64,000 bases of DNA, from assembly GCA_000510425.1 (NCBI GenBank), contig AZKM01000019.1, forward strand, positions 54,377 to 118,376, read 5' to 3'. The translations under genes and the position numbers were made by a program. The notes beneath the pieces are model-generated. The model searched no databases. It had not been told where the DNA came from and saw only the letters and a program-made list of their open reading frames with translations. This DNA comes from Eubacterium nodatum ATCC 33099. Its GTDB lineage: Bacteria > Bacillota > Clostridia > Peptostreptococcales > Anaerovoracaceae. Positions 26,895 to 35,790 of this stretch are shown here, in pieces (position 1 is the first letter of the stretch; the number at the start of each line of letters is the position of its first letter).

Positions 26895-28560
26895 AGCAAA
26901 CCTCACTTTCTACAGTTTTTTGTACGGTTGATTTCATAAACTGTAACAAAATTCGTTGCTTATGGTCTTGTTTCTCTTCACTATTATTTGCCATTGCTTC
27001 TAAAAAGGCCACCTCTTCTTGATGATTAAAAATCACCTCAATTTCTTTATCCTCTCCTATAAGGATTTTATCAATCAGCATAACAATAGAAAGTCTGTCC
27101 GGTTTTGTGAGTGCTTTATATTTTTTTAGGTCAAACAGCCAGCTTTCATTATTTCTAATGCGTTCTTTGACTGTTTCCTGTTTCTTCTTCCTGTACTCAA
27201 TGTTTTCATTTAATTTTGTAATTTGTTCCAGATAATTCTCACGAAACATCTGATATTCTTCTTTGGAAATAATATCTTCTTTTAAATCTACATACAGGGA
27301 AGATAAAAGATTTTGTGTCATTTCTTTTTCTCTTTGCAGTATCCCTATCTGCTTATCTGTAATATTTCTAGTAACATCAATCTCTTGGATCTTTCGATAC
27401 AAATTTTCGTGAAATATCAGATATTTATCAAAAATACCTGCAAGTATTTCTTCCAAATCTTCTTTTTTTATGCTATGCCTTGTACAAGATTTTTCTTTGT
27501 TATACTTTGAGCAGATATAGAATACCTGCTCTTTTTCTTTATATTTGACCACTCTTCTTACAAGCGGACTGTTGCAGTCTTTACAAAACAGCATCCCACT
27601 GAAAAGGTCTGTTTTTTTCTCTTTGGTATTATACAAATCTCTTTTTAACATGCGATTTGCAATGTAAAATACTTCTTTACTGATAATTCCTTCATGGGTA
27701 TCTTCCACCTTAACCCAGTCTCTTTTGTCTTTTTCAATTTGTTTCTTATTTTTGTAATTGATTGTAGCACTTTTGCCTTGCAGCATTGTACCAATATATA
27801 CTTCATTTTCTATGATTCGGTTGATTGCCTTTGCAGACCAGTTTCTTCCCTTCTTTACTTTAAATCCGCCTTTATAATTAAGTCCTTGATTTTCCTTATA
27901 TATTTTAGGGGAGTCTATCCCTAAATCGTTTAATTCTTCTGCAATGGCTTTAGAAGAATAGCCTTGTAGTTTCATATCAAAGATACTTTTGATAATATCA
28001 CTGACATTTTCATCTACAATCAGCTTATTCTTATTTTCTTCCGATTTCTTGTAGCCGTATGGTGCGAAGGAACCGATGTACTCCCCTTTTTCTCGTTTCA
28101 TCTTCTGTGAGCTTTTTACCTTATTGGATATATCTCTGGCATAGCTGTCATTGATAAAGTTTCTGATAGGCAATATTAGATTGATGTCGCTCATATCCGC
28201 ATTTTTGCTGTCATAGTTATCATTGATGGAAATAAACCTGATATGAAGCTGTGGAAATATTTTTTGAATATAGGTGCCGGCTCCGATATAATCTCTTCCG
28301 AATCTGGAGAGGTCTTTTACAATGATAATATCAAACGCCCGATTTTTCTTACTGATTTCTTCCATCAAATCTTTTAATGCCGGTCTGTCATAAGTTGTTC
28401 CGGAATATCCGTCATCTACATATTCCTTAACAAGCTCTATTTCATTGTTCTTTGCATAGCTTTGTATCAATTCTCTTTGATTTATAATAGAGTTGCTTTC
28501 GCTACTCATACCATCATCTTTTGACAGTCTTAAATACATACAAGCCTTATTTTTAAACAT
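26887..28560 (-). CDS. Large serine recombinase 1 of a tandem triplet
   Basis: A 557-residue recombinase starting MFKNKACMYLRLSKDDG, with catalytic Ser in LRLS. It continues YSGTTYDRPALKDLM, IIVKDLSRFGRDYIGAGTYIQ, a recombinase domain (FAPYGYKKSEENK, GYSSKAIAEELN, WSAKAINRII), a zinc ribbon (CKDCNSPLVRR...YICSKYNKEKSC) and a coiled-coil C-terminus. ATG at 28560 follows AAGGAGGCTTTTTT; the longer frame upstream has no ribosome binding site. It is the first recombinase in the operon. Confidence 0.93.
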   Translation of the reverse strand: MFKNKACMYLRLSKDDGMSSESNSIINQRELIQSYAKNNEIELVKEYVDDGYSGTTYDRPALKDLMEEISKKNRAFDIIIVKDLSRFGRDYIGAGTYIQKIFPQLHIRFISINDNYDSKNADMSDINLILPIRNFINDSYARDISNKVKSSQKMKREKGEYIGSFAPYGYKKSEENKNKLIVDENVSDIIKSIFDMKLQGYSSKAIAEELNDLGIDSPKIYKENQGLNYKGGFKVKKGRNWSAKAINRIIENEVYIGTMLQGKSATINYKNKKQIEKDKRDWVKVEDTHEGIISKEVFYIANRMLKRDLYNTKEKKTDLFSGMLFCKDCNSPLVRRVVKYKEKEQVFYICSKYNKEKSCTRHSIKKEDLEEILAGIFDKYLIFHENLYRKIQEIDVTRNITDKQIGILQREKEMTQNLLSSLYVDLKEDIISKEEYQMFRENYLEQITKLNENIEYRKKKQETVKERIRNNESWLFDLKKYKALTKPDRLSIVMLIDKILIGEDKEIEVIFNHQEEVAFLEAMANNSEEKQDHKQRILLQFMKSTVQKTVESEVCYG

Positions 28561-28721
28561 AAAAAAGCCTCCTTCAATTTGATTTATACAATAAACCAAA
28601 CAAAGGTTAGGCTTCCACATGCTTATTATACCGCTCCTAAACATTTCTTGCAATACCGATTCTCAAAATGAAGTTCGGATTATTAAGATTATCTCAATCT
28701 TTTATTTACAACTTCCTATCA

Positions 28722-28910
28722 TCATGTTACAAAAAGTTTTTCCTGAATATAGGCATCAATTAAATGTTCCAAACGAAGTCCCGTATTGGAAAATTTTATT
28801 TTTACGGTATAACCCTCTAATTGGCTTATCTTCTGTTCTTCTTTTTTATCTTTATATGTTAATCCCACATTTACTTTCCTATTTGTAGGATTTCTCTTAT
28901 GTTCTTTCAT
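28722..28910 (-). CDS. Small recombinase-associated protein (62 aa)
   Basis: The product is basic at the N-terminus and ends GYTVKIKFSNTGLRLEHLIDAYIQEKL. The ATG follows GAAAGGAGCATTTTCTT. It lies 161 bases ahead of the recombinase triplet on the same strand, where small TnpW-like proteins often sit in clostridial elements. It could be an excision helper, but no domain is clear enough to name. Confidence 0.65.
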   Translation of the reverse strand: MKEHKRNPTNRKVNVGLTYKDKKEEQKISQLEGYTVKIKFSNTGLRLEHLIDAYIQEKLFVT

Positions 28911-28974
28911 AAGAAAATGCTCCTTTCTTAAATTTAAGTTTTATGACATTAACAGGTGTCTTGGCTGACAACAT
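28897..28974 (-). CDS. Possible 25-aa ORF overlapping the small protein start
   Basis: An ATG at 28974 follows GGCGGAGGTGAAATTCCT, one of the strongest ribosome binding sites in the region. The 25-codon frame (MLSAKTPVNVIKLKFKKGAF...) ends inside the start of the next gene, 28722-28910. A second tiny frame (28982-29041, 19 codons) ends on this ribosome binding site. Such chained mini-ORFs suggest leader peptides. Confidence 0.35.
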   Translation of the reverse strand: MLSAKTPVNVIKLKFKKGAFSYERT

Positions 28975-29365
28975 AGGAATTTCACCTCCGCCTCTTTTCA
29001 AGATGAGCCGGCGTCAACTGTAGATGTATCATTATCCTCATTTATATCTTCGCACATAGGCTGCCACACCTATGTTCTACCTTCCAAATTTGTCGCTCTC
29101 TTTCTTCTATCCTTTGCACTTGCAAGTATTTATTTAAACCGAGATTAAAAAATATAAATTTTATCTTTGATATTTTTTCTCAGCAGAAAGGTCTTGGCGT
29201 TTTAAGATATATTGCTCCATAAATGGTTAAAGTCCTGTTTTGGTCTATTCGGTTGTCAAAGATCAAATCTATATATAACGAGGTTTAAAAAGTCCCTCTA
29301 TATATAAACCTTACTTTCAGGACAACTTTTAACACTTTTTTTGAATATTTTTTTGAAAAATTTTC
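28975..29365. other. Recombinase upstream region, no full-size gene
   Basis: Apart from the 19-codon frame at 28982-29041, no coding frame is convincing. A hairpin ACATAGG...CCTATGT lies at about 29055-29076. Two copies of TATATATAGA in the same orientation occur at about 29268-29277 and 29311-29320. TTGACA on the minus strand near 29255-29260 could be a -35 element for the recombinase operon, but no good -10 follows at 17 bases. Confidence 0.35.
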
Positions 29366-29400
29366 AAAAATAGAGGACAGAGATCTTTTCCCTGCCCTCT
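29366..29400 (-). terminator. Terminator of the sigma-like gene
   Basis: On the minus strand AGAGGGCAG pairs with CTGTCCTCT (one wobble) across a 11-nt loop, followed by ATTTTTG. It lies just after the stop at 29408. Confidence 0.75.
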
Positions 29401-29407
29401 ACTTAAT

Positions 29408-29809
29408 TTACTTATCCAAAAGTTTTCTCAGTTTCTCCAAAATCTTATCTCTTAGTCTGCTGATTTTCATTGGATTTGTGTCTTCTTTCTTTGCAACTTC
29501 TGTGAGAGTTTTATCCTCAAAATATAGTGCTTCTATTAGTTTTCTCTCTTCATCATTTAGGCTGTCTAATGCACGATACAGATCTTCTATAAGCATTTTG
29601 GTTTCAATAATTTTTTCAATATCAACTGTATTATCTGCAATATCTACAATACTTGTATTGAAATCTCCAAAATGAAACACCTTATGCTTTCTATCCAATC
29701 TTTTTAAATGAGCTTCATGATTAAGCTCTTTTTTATATGCTCTATACACTTCGTCAGGTACATAAATCTTTTTACCTTTGACATAAATATATTTTTCTTT
29801 GTCTGACAT
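29408..29809 (-). CDS. Sigma-70 region 4-like regulator (133 aa)
   Basis: The N-terminus (YIYVKGKKIYVPDEVYRAYKKELNHEAHLKRLDRKHKVFHFGDF) is typical of short sigma-like proteins of Tn916-type and related ICEs. The C-terminal half is a sigma region 4 helix-turn-helix (LNDEERKLIEALYFEDKTLTEVAKKEDTNPMKISRLRDKILEKLRKLL). No region 2 is present. ATG at 29809 is preferred because AAAGGAGGATC lies 4 bases upstream; the longer frame lacks a site. That ribosome binding site is inside a 15-bp hairpin, so translation should be conditional. It probably activates excision or transfer genes of element B. Confidence 0.83.
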   Translation of the reverse strand: MSDKEKYIYVKGKKIYVPDEVYRAYKKELNHEAHLKRLDRKHKVFHFGDFNTSIVDIADNTVDIEKIIETKMLIEDLYRALDSLNDEERKLIEALYFEDKTLTEVAKKEDTNPMKISRLRDKILEKLRKLLDK

Positions 29810-29882
29810 CCTTTGATCCTCCTTTTTTACTCGTTTTCTTGATTTTTGAGCATAAAAAAGGAGGATCTCGGCATTTTGACAT
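29772..29882 (-). CDS. Leader ORF overlapping the sigma-like gene start (36 aa)
   Basis: The ATG at 29882 follows CAGAGGATTTCGC. The frame begins MSKCRDPPFLCSKIKK and ends 35 bases inside the sigma-like gene. Codons for DPPF contain the sequence complementary to the ribosome binding site of the sigma-like gene, so ribosomes on this leader would open or hold the hairpin. Role inferred as translational attenuation. Confidence 0.55.
   Translation of the reverse strand: MSKCRDPPFLCSKIKKTSKKGGSKDVRQRKIYLCQR
29815..29867 (-). promoter_or_regulatory. Hairpin sequestering the sigma-like gene's ribosome binding site
   Basis: GATCCTCCTTTTTTA and TAAAAAAGGAGGATC are perfectly complementary over 15 bases with a 23-nt loop. 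The 3' arm contains the whole GGAGG of the sigma-like gene. No T-tract follows in the right place for a terminator, so an anti-Shine-Dalgarno switch or thermosensor fits better. Confidence 0.7.
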
Positions 29883-30265
29883 GCGAAATCCTCTGAAATG
29901 ATGCAAATATTTATTATGTAAATTAAAGTATTTAAATTTGAATATAAAAAGGTAACATCTTGACGATTGTTATATTGCAATTATCATAAAAATCCCTACA
30001 ACAATATGACAACAAACCGTTTTCTATTAGACAAAATAAATTTCCCATAACACTCTCCATACTTAACTATAATCTCTTAATTTAAATAATATATTCCTCT
30101 TAAAGTAATTCATTATTTCTATCTTTATACTAATCTCAAATAAAAATTAGGCATACAAATTATAATTAATTCATTATAATAATTTTTATATTACTTATTA
30201 TTGATGAACAGTTTTAATTTGAGATTAGTATTAGTTATAAGTAAATTCCAATCAACCATAATAAA
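29883..30265. other. AT-rich gap with a spaced inverted repeat
   Basis: No coding frame is convincing across this very AT-rich stretch. A perfect 15-base inverted repeat (ATACTAATCTCAAAT at 30127-30141 and its complement at 30217-30231) bounds about 105 bases. Promoters for the sigma-like gene are probably here, but none stands out. Confidence 0.45.
30127..30231. repeat. 105-bp segment bounded by a perfect 15-bp inverted repeat
   Basis: The arms are ATACTAATCTCAAAT and ATTTGAGATTAGTAT, separated by 75 AT-rich bases. Length and terminal inverted repeats resemble a miniature inverted-repeat element, but no clear target duplication is seen. It lies just downstream of the broken TetR gene. Confidence 0.4.
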
Positions 30266-30767
30266 TTAATAAAGTTGAAATTCTTGTAGTTTATTACTTA
30301 AAGTATTAAAAACAGTAGAACTCTTTTTAATGTCTAAAAGTTCAATTGATAATGCCATAGATTCTATGAACTGTACAAATTCACTATCTATTACACAATT
30401 CTTTTTTATATTCCTATAAAGTGTTTTTAACTTCTCATTATTATGAATTTTAATTAAAAAAAATAATGTATATTTCCCTAATTTCTTTTTCTTTCAAAAT
30501 CATATCTATGATATTATTCACCATAATATCTGAAGTATCGAATTTACCATGCATATTTATTATTGAATTAATCTTTTCAATAATGTTATATTTATGATAA
30601 GCCACCAAATCATATAAGATTTCATACGTATTTTTATAATAACTATACAAACAGCCCTCACTAATTCCTGCTTTTCTAGCCACATCCTCCATTGTCGTTT
30701 TTGGAAAACTTTTCATTAAAAATACTTCTTTACCTGCAATATTTATATATTTAGCTTTCGTACGTAT
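30266..30767 (-). pseudogene. TetR-family regulator, frameshifted and without a normal start
   Basis: The N-terminal helix-turn-helix reads RTKAKYINIAGKEVFL, MKSFPKTTMEDVARKAGISEGCLYSYYKN, as in TetR proteins. The frame stops at 30450 after an A/T homopolymer, but the next frame continues without interruption (KIHNNEKLKTLYRN... VFNTLSNKLQEFQLY) to a stop at 30266, giving a normal ~165-residue length. This implies a one-base indel near 30455-30466. The expected start codon position reads ATA (30765-30767). It lies downstream of the MATE gene on the same strand and probably once controlled the transporter cargo. Confidence 0.75.
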
Positions 30768-30825
30768 GCGGGTAATCTCTTATTTTACACAAGTTACTTC
30801 TTCATATAAATCTATATTTTCTAAT

Positions 30826-30877
30826 AAAAAAAATGGGCTGGCATAGAAATAAAATCTTTCATATACCAAGCCCATTT
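30826..30877 (-). terminator. Terminator after the MATE transporter gene
   Basis: On the minus strand AAATGGGCTTGGTATA pairs with TATGCCAGCCCATTT around a 16-nt loop, followed by eight T residues. Confidence 0.8.
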
Positions 30878-30899
30878 CTACAACAGTACTAACTCCTAA

Positions 30900-32243
30900 T
30901 TAACTAAGTTGTTTCATCTTGGAAAGTTCTCGTTGCTGCATAACAAGTCCTACAACAATCATTGTAAAATCAACGATAGGTTCTGCCCACCAAACAGCCC
31001 CTGCTCCAAATACTCTTGGTAATATAAGTAAGGCTGGAACAAGTAGTATTAACTGCCTTAACATTACAATAATACCTGCTTTCTTACCATCTCCTATTGC
31101 TTGGAAAAAAGTTATCGTCATAATCATAATTCCATAAAGAATAAATACTGAGTAAAATATTCTAAAATTGTTAATTCCACTTGAGATTATATCATTACTT
31201 ACTCTGAATAGGGAAAATAACTCTTTTGAAAAAATTTGGGCTGGTATCCAAAAAATAGCTGCGAGAACTGTTCCTCCTATAGAAAAGACTTTCATTGTTT
31301 CTCTTACCCTATCATATTGTTTTGCCCCAAAGTTTGTACCAATAATTGGTTGCAGACCTTGACTCATACCCCAAAGAGGTATGAAAGAAAATCCATAAAA
31401 TCTCAAAGTTGCCGACATTAGTATTGCATTTGGATCTCCACCATATTTAAAGGCTTGTTTATAAAGTAATGTTTGTTGAACCATAAGAAAAACTTGCATT
31501 ATCATGGCTGAAAAACCTACTCCAAACATTTCAGTTGATATTTCTTTTTCTTTTTTTACTTTTCCTATTTTTACATTTTCACTTTTATTTTTGAAGTAAT
31601 ACAAGGTTATAATTGCTTGGATTATTTGAGCTGTTACTGTCGCTATAGCTGCTCCTTCAATCGCATATTCTCCCATGGCTTTCATTAATATTGGATCTAA
31701 AACTATATTGATAAAAGCTCCAAGTCCCATAATAGTCATTGCTCTTTTCATAAGACCTTCACCACGCATTACCATATTAGCTGACTGGGTAAAGTTTACA
31801 AATATTGAACCTATAAATATTACTCTTAAATATCTTATTCCTAATGACTTTATTTCTCCTGTTGCTCCAACTAAATCTAAAAAATATGGTCCTAAAAGTA
31901 TTCCTCCTATAGTTATAATTGTCGAAAAAAAGATTACCCAATAAATAAGATTTCCCATAAGTTTGTCTACAGTATCTTTATCTCCTTTTCCCAAGGCTCT
32001 TGATAAAATTGAAGCTGAACCTATCCCTATAAGCGTTGCAACCCCATTATTAAAAAATGTAAGTGGCATAGCTATTGAGCAAGCAGCCATAGCATTCTCG
32101 CCAATTATTTGTCCTGCAAATATTCCATCCATAAGTGGATATAAAGCTATAACAACCATTCCTATAACTGCTGGTATAGATAATTGAAACATTAATGACA
32201 AAGGATTCTTGATTAATAATTGTTCTTTCATGTTTTGTTTCAT
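30900..32243 (-). CDS. MATE-family multidrug efflux transporter
   Basis: A 447-residue protein with about twelve transmembrane helices. It has features of the MATE/DinF superfamily: PLSLMFQLSIPAVIGMVVIALYPLMDGIFAGQIIGENAMAACSIAMPLTFF near the start, ILSRALGKGD in the first loop, and the internally duplicated half with MSQGLQPIIGTNFGAKQYDRVRETM. It likely exports cationic compounds using an ion gradient; substrates cannot be read from sequence. The start follows GAGGTGATTAAAA, 11 bases after the ABC transporter gene. It is cargo of element B with the ABC genes and TetR remnant. Confidence 0.92.
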   Translation of the reverse strand: MKQNMKEQLLIKNPLSLMFQLSIPAVIGMVVIALYPLMDGIFAGQIIGENAMAACSIAMPLTFFNNGVATLIGIGSASILSRALGKGDKDTVDKLMGNLIYWVIFFSTIITIGGILLGPYFLDLVGATGEIKSLGIRYLRVIFIGSIFVNFTQSANMVMRGEGLMKRAMTIMGLGAFINIVLDPILMKAMGEYAIEGAAIATVTAQIIQAIITLYYFKNKSENVKIGKVKKEKEISTEMFGVGFSAMIMQVFLMVQQTLLYKQAFKYGGDPNAILMSATLRFYGFSFIPLWGMSQGLQPIIGTNFGAKQYDRVRETMKVFSIGGTVLAAIFWIPAQIFSKELFSLFRVSNDIISSGINNFRIFYSVFILYGIMIMTITFFQAIGDGKKAGIIVMLRQLILLVPALLILPRVFGAGAVWWAEPIVDFTMIVVGLVMQQRELSKMKQLS

Positions 32244-32254
32244 TTTTAATCACC

Positions 32255-33976
32255 TCAATATATAAATTCTTCTGCTAATTTCGTTTTTTCTAATAAATTT
32301 TTATACAATTTTGATTCTTCTATCAATTCTTTGTGACTTCCTTGACTCTCCACATATCCATTTTTTATAACTATGATTTTGTCTACATTTTCAATAGATT
32401 TTAATCTGTGGGAAATAATAATAACTGTTTTATCCTTTATTAATTTATTTAAACTCTCTTGAATTTTCTTTTCATTGTCCACGTCAAGACTTGCTGATAT
32501 TTCATCTAATATAAGAATTGGTGCATCCTTTAAAAAAGCTCTTGCAATAGAAAGTCTCTGTCTTTCACCACCGGAAAGCTCTGACCCATTTTCTCCTATA
32601 ACTGTATCTAACCCATTAGGAAGTTTATTAATAAAATCCATACAATTTGCAAGGGTAGCTGCCTTTATAACTTCTTCATCACTGGCATCTTTTTTACCTA
32701 TGCGAATATTTTCTAATATAGATGAGTTAAATAAAGTAACATCTTGAAAAACAATAGATGTTTTTTTAAATAAAGAATCTGTGGAAATATTTTTTATGTC
32801 TTTTCCATCTATTAAAATTTGACCTTTATCATAATCATACAATCTTGATATTAATCTTAATATGCTTGTCTTTCCAGATCCAGAAGGTCCAACTAGAGCC
32901 GTTACCTCTCCCTGCTTAGCAGTAAAACTAATGTCCTTTAAAACCTTATTGTCTTCATCGTAAGAAAAAGCTACATTTTCAAAGACTATATCAAACATAT
33001 TTAATTCTATATCTTTGCCCTCTTGAATTTTTGTTTCTTTAATCTCCCTAATCCTTTCAACACTTGGATCTATAGAGAAAACTTCTAGTAATCCCTCTTT
33101 GGATAAATCAAAAATATCTTTTATCTTTATGGCAGCCATTAAATAACCTAACAGATATAAAACATCTATCTCCCCAGATAGAATAAGACTAATGCCAACA
33201 AAACTAACCACTGCAATACTTACAAAACCAAATGCAGAGGATAAACCCATTACAAAAATAGAGCCTTGTTCAACTTTAAGATGTACTCTTTCACTTTCAT
33301 CCATCTGCTTATATAGCAAAGACCTCACTTCATCAGATAAGTTAAAACTATTTATCTCTTGCTGAAGTTCAATGGTTTCTTGAAATTTTTCTGAATTTTC
33401 TCTAAGCACCTCGTGATATTTCTTATTCCCCTTTACTTGAGACTTTTTAGCAACAGGTATTAGTATAAAACTTAAAATTGTTGGAATCATTACTGCAAGC
33501 CCCATCTTAAAATTCCCTATCATTAGCATAATTCCAATTAATGGAAAGAACAAAACCATTCCTCCTACCTTAGGTATAGAATGACTCATAGCGTGCTCTA
33601 CTTTTTCTACATCAGCCATAATCGTTTGAGATATGTCTGATAAATTATGTTTTGAAAAATAAGATAGTGGAAGTTTAGAAAGAGTTTCAGCAATATTTAT
33701 TCTTAAATTGGCACTCTCCTCATATGTTGTAGTATAAAGATCATCGTATTCTTTAGCTAACAAAATATACATTGATACCAATGTAACAACAGAAACGCCT
33801 AAATATAGATAAGAGTTTTTAACATTTTTCAAAAGAAGCTCGTCTGTTAACATCATTAAAATAAAGGCAGGAACCATATTAATACAGTAGACTAAAAAAC
33901 TTGATACAGTAGATTTAGTAAGATCTTTAGCCCCTTTATCAGTAAGACAAAAGCGTTTTTTATAAAATTTCTTCAT
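32255..33976 (-). CDS. ABC transporter half-molecule (membrane plus ATPase domains)
   Basis: A 573-residue ABC exporter half. About six transmembrane helices occupy the first ~310 residues (FLVYCINMVPAFILMML, GGMVLFFPLIGIMLMIG). The nucleotide-binding domain has Walker A LVGPSGSGKTSILR, signature GSELSGGERQRLSIARA, Walker B PILILDEISASLD and H-loop IIISHRL. ATG at 33976 follows GGAGGGTTAAAG. Such exporters normally form heterodimers with the neighbouring gene. The upstream partner here has lost everything before its signature motif (33960-35771), so this half either forms homodimers or is idle. Confidence 0.9.
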   Translation of the reverse strand: MKKFYKKRFCLTDKGAKDLTKSTVSSFLVYCINMVPAFILMMLTDELLLKNVKNSYLYLGVSVVTLVSMYILLAKEYDDLYTTTYEESANLRINIAETLSKLPLSYFSKHNLSDISQTIMADVEKVEHAMSHSIPKVGGMVLFFPLIGIMLMIGNFKMGLAVMIPTILSFILIPVAKKSQVKGNKKYHEVLRENSEKFQETIELQQEINSFNLSDEVRSLLYKQMDESERVHLKVEQGSIFVMGLSSAFGFVSIAVVSFVGISLILSGEIDVLYLLGYLMAAIKIKDIFDLSKEGLLEVFSIDPSVERIREIKETKIQEGKDIELNMFDIVFENVAFSYDEDNKVLKDISFTAKQGEVTALVGPSGSGKTSILRLISRLYDYDKGQILIDGKDIKNISTDSLFKKTSIVFQDVTLFNSSILENIRIGKKDASDEEVIKAATLANCMDFINKLPNGLDTVIGENGSELSGGERQRLSIARAFLKDAPILILDEISASLDVDNEKKIQESLNKLIKDKTVIIISHRLKSIENVDKIIVIKNGYVESQGSHKELIEESKLYKNLLEKTKLAEEFIY

Positions 33977-35771
33977 CTTTAACCCTCCATTGATTTGCAC
34001 TATCGTAAAGCTCTAATAATTCCTTATATTTCCCACCTTGTGAAATAAGTTCCTGATCACTGCCTCTTTCAATTATTTCACCGTTATCCAAAACTAAAAT
34101 TTCATCAACGGAACGAATACTACTCATTCTATGGGCAATCATAATAACTGTTTTATCTTTCATAAGATTTTTAAAGGCCTTTTGAAGTTCATACTCATTG
34201 TCTGGATCTATAGAAGCACTAGCTTCATCCATAATTACTATTTTAGATTTTTTAAGCATTGCTCTTGCAATAGCAATTCTCTGTTTTTCTCCTCCTGATA
34301 AATAGACTCCCTTTGAGCCAATCATGGTATTCTCTCTATCAGGAAATTTGTTTAAAATAACATTGCAACCTGCAAGCTCCATAGCCTTTAAAAGTGTATT
34401 TTCTGTAAAGTGCTTCGGCGGCTCTGTGTACTTTTCCTTGATTTCTTTCTCCTTTATTTCAAGGACATTTCCTACATTTACATATGGCAAAACAGATTCT
34501 TCCTTCCTCTTGGACTTATATTCTCTCAAATATTTTGTAAAGCCTTCCTCTACAATTACCTTACCTGAGCTTGTAAACTCAAAGCCGTCAAAAGTTGCTA
34601 CAATCTTAGTAGTATTCTCGATTAAAGGATAACCTACACTTGCATGAAGCTTATTTGATATAAGCCTATATACTTTTGCTTCACTCTCCGGAATACTTGA
34701 TAAATGTTCACTCATTGAACTTACTGTCGGTATAATAGCATGATGATCCGTTACCTTGCTTGAATTAAAAATGACCTTAATACGCTGTATATCAAAGTCA
34801 TTTTGTCCCAATATATTATTTATTGTACTTGTAATCATATCTGTTGTAAGGTATCTGCTATCTGTTCTCGGATAAGTAATCAGTTTCTTTTCGTATAAAC
34901 TCTGAGCATAATCAAGAGTTTGTTTTGCACTGTATCCAAAATACTTATTGCACTCTCTTTGAAGTGTTGTCAAATCAAATGGCAAGTCAGGTTTTGTAAC
35001 TTTTTCTTTCTGTATCACATCCGCAATTTCTATTCTGTTTTCGAGTAAGTTTTTAAGCTGTTCCGCCACTTCCAAGCTGTCAATTCGTTCTGTCGAAAGA
35101 GTAAATCCGTCAAGTTCAAGTTCTACCGTATAGTATTTTTCTTTCTTAAAATTATTTATTTCATCGTCTCTTTTTACAATCATGGCAAGAGTCGGTGTCT
35201 GCACTCTCCCGACACTGTAATTTTGCTTATACAGACAAGAGTATAGCCTGCTGATATTCATTCCGACAAGCCAGTCGGCAATTGCTCTTGCCTGTGCCGA
35301 TTCAAAGAGGTTGTCATAGTCTTTTCCGTCTTTTAGATTCTCAAAGCCGTCTTTAATTGCAGAATCTTCCATTGATGAAATCCAAAGTCTTTTCATCTTC
35401 TTTTTACAGCTTGCCTGAAGATATACCAATCTAAAAATACTTTCCCCCTCACGTCCTGCATCGCAAGCATTGATAACAGTATCAATTTCCTTATCATTCA
35501 TCAGTTTTTTAAGGATAACAAACTGTTTTTTTGTAGGTTTCATTATTTCATATTTATATTCACTTGGAATAATCGGTAAATCTTCTATATTCCACTTTGC
35601 ATACTTTTCATCATAGGAATCTGGATTTGCCATTTGAATTAGGTGTCCAACACACCAAGATACTTTATAGCCGTTTCCCTCATAATATCCATCTTTCTTT
35701 TTCGTTGCTCCAAGCACCTTTGATATGCTTATTGCCACACTCGGTTTTTCACTTATTACCAGTGTTCGCAT
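33960..35771 (-). CDS. In-frame chimera: topoisomerase III N-part fused to ABC ATPase C-part
   Basis: Residues 1 to about 468 match topoisomerase III (MRTLVISEKPSVAIS, CDAGREGESIFR, KLITYPRTDSR, PPKHFTENTLLKAMELAG), closely parallel to element A's TopB. From about 469 the protein becomes the end of an ABC ATPase domain: NKFPDRENTMIGSKGVYLSGGEKQR, IVIMDEASASIDPD, VIMIAHRM. It has signature, Walker B and H-loop but no Walker A or membrane domain. The junction near 34368-34377 lies in a short LAG-coding match, suggesting deletion by microhomology. The topoisomerase active site is retained but TPATRAG and later parts are missing. The start follows AAAGGAGGAATGT. It ends 17 bases inside the next ABC gene. 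Confidence 0.9.
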   Translation of the reverse strand: MRTLVISEKPSVAISISKVLGATKKKDGYYEGNGYKVSWCVGHLIQMANPDSYDEKYAKWNIEDLPIIPSEYKYEIMKPTKKQFVILKKLMNDKEIDTVINACDAGREGESIFRLVYLQASCKKKMKRLWISSMEDSAIKDGFENLKDGKDYDNLFESAQARAIADWLVGMNISRLYSCLYKQNYSVGRVQTPTLAMIVKRDDEINNFKKEKYYTVELELDGFTLSTERIDSLEVAEQLKNLLENRIEIADVIQKEKVTKPDLPFDLTTLQRECNKYFGYSAKQTLDYAQSLYEKKLITYPRTDSRYLTTDMITSTINNILGQNDFDIQRIKVIFNSSKVTDHHAIIPTVSSMSEHLSSIPESEAKVYRLISNKLHASVGYPLIENTTKIVATFDGFEFTSSGKVIVEEGFTKYLREYKSKRKEESVLPYVNVGNVLEIKEKEIKEKYTEPPKHFTENTLLKAMELAGCNVILNKFPDRENTMIGSKGVYLSGGEKQRIAIARAMLKKSKIVIMDEASASIDPDNEYELQKAFKNLMKDKTVIMIAHRMSSIRSVDEILVLDNGEIIERGSDQELISQGGKYKELLELYDSANQWRVKDEEIL

Positions 35772-35790
35772 ACATTCCTCCTTTTTTCAT

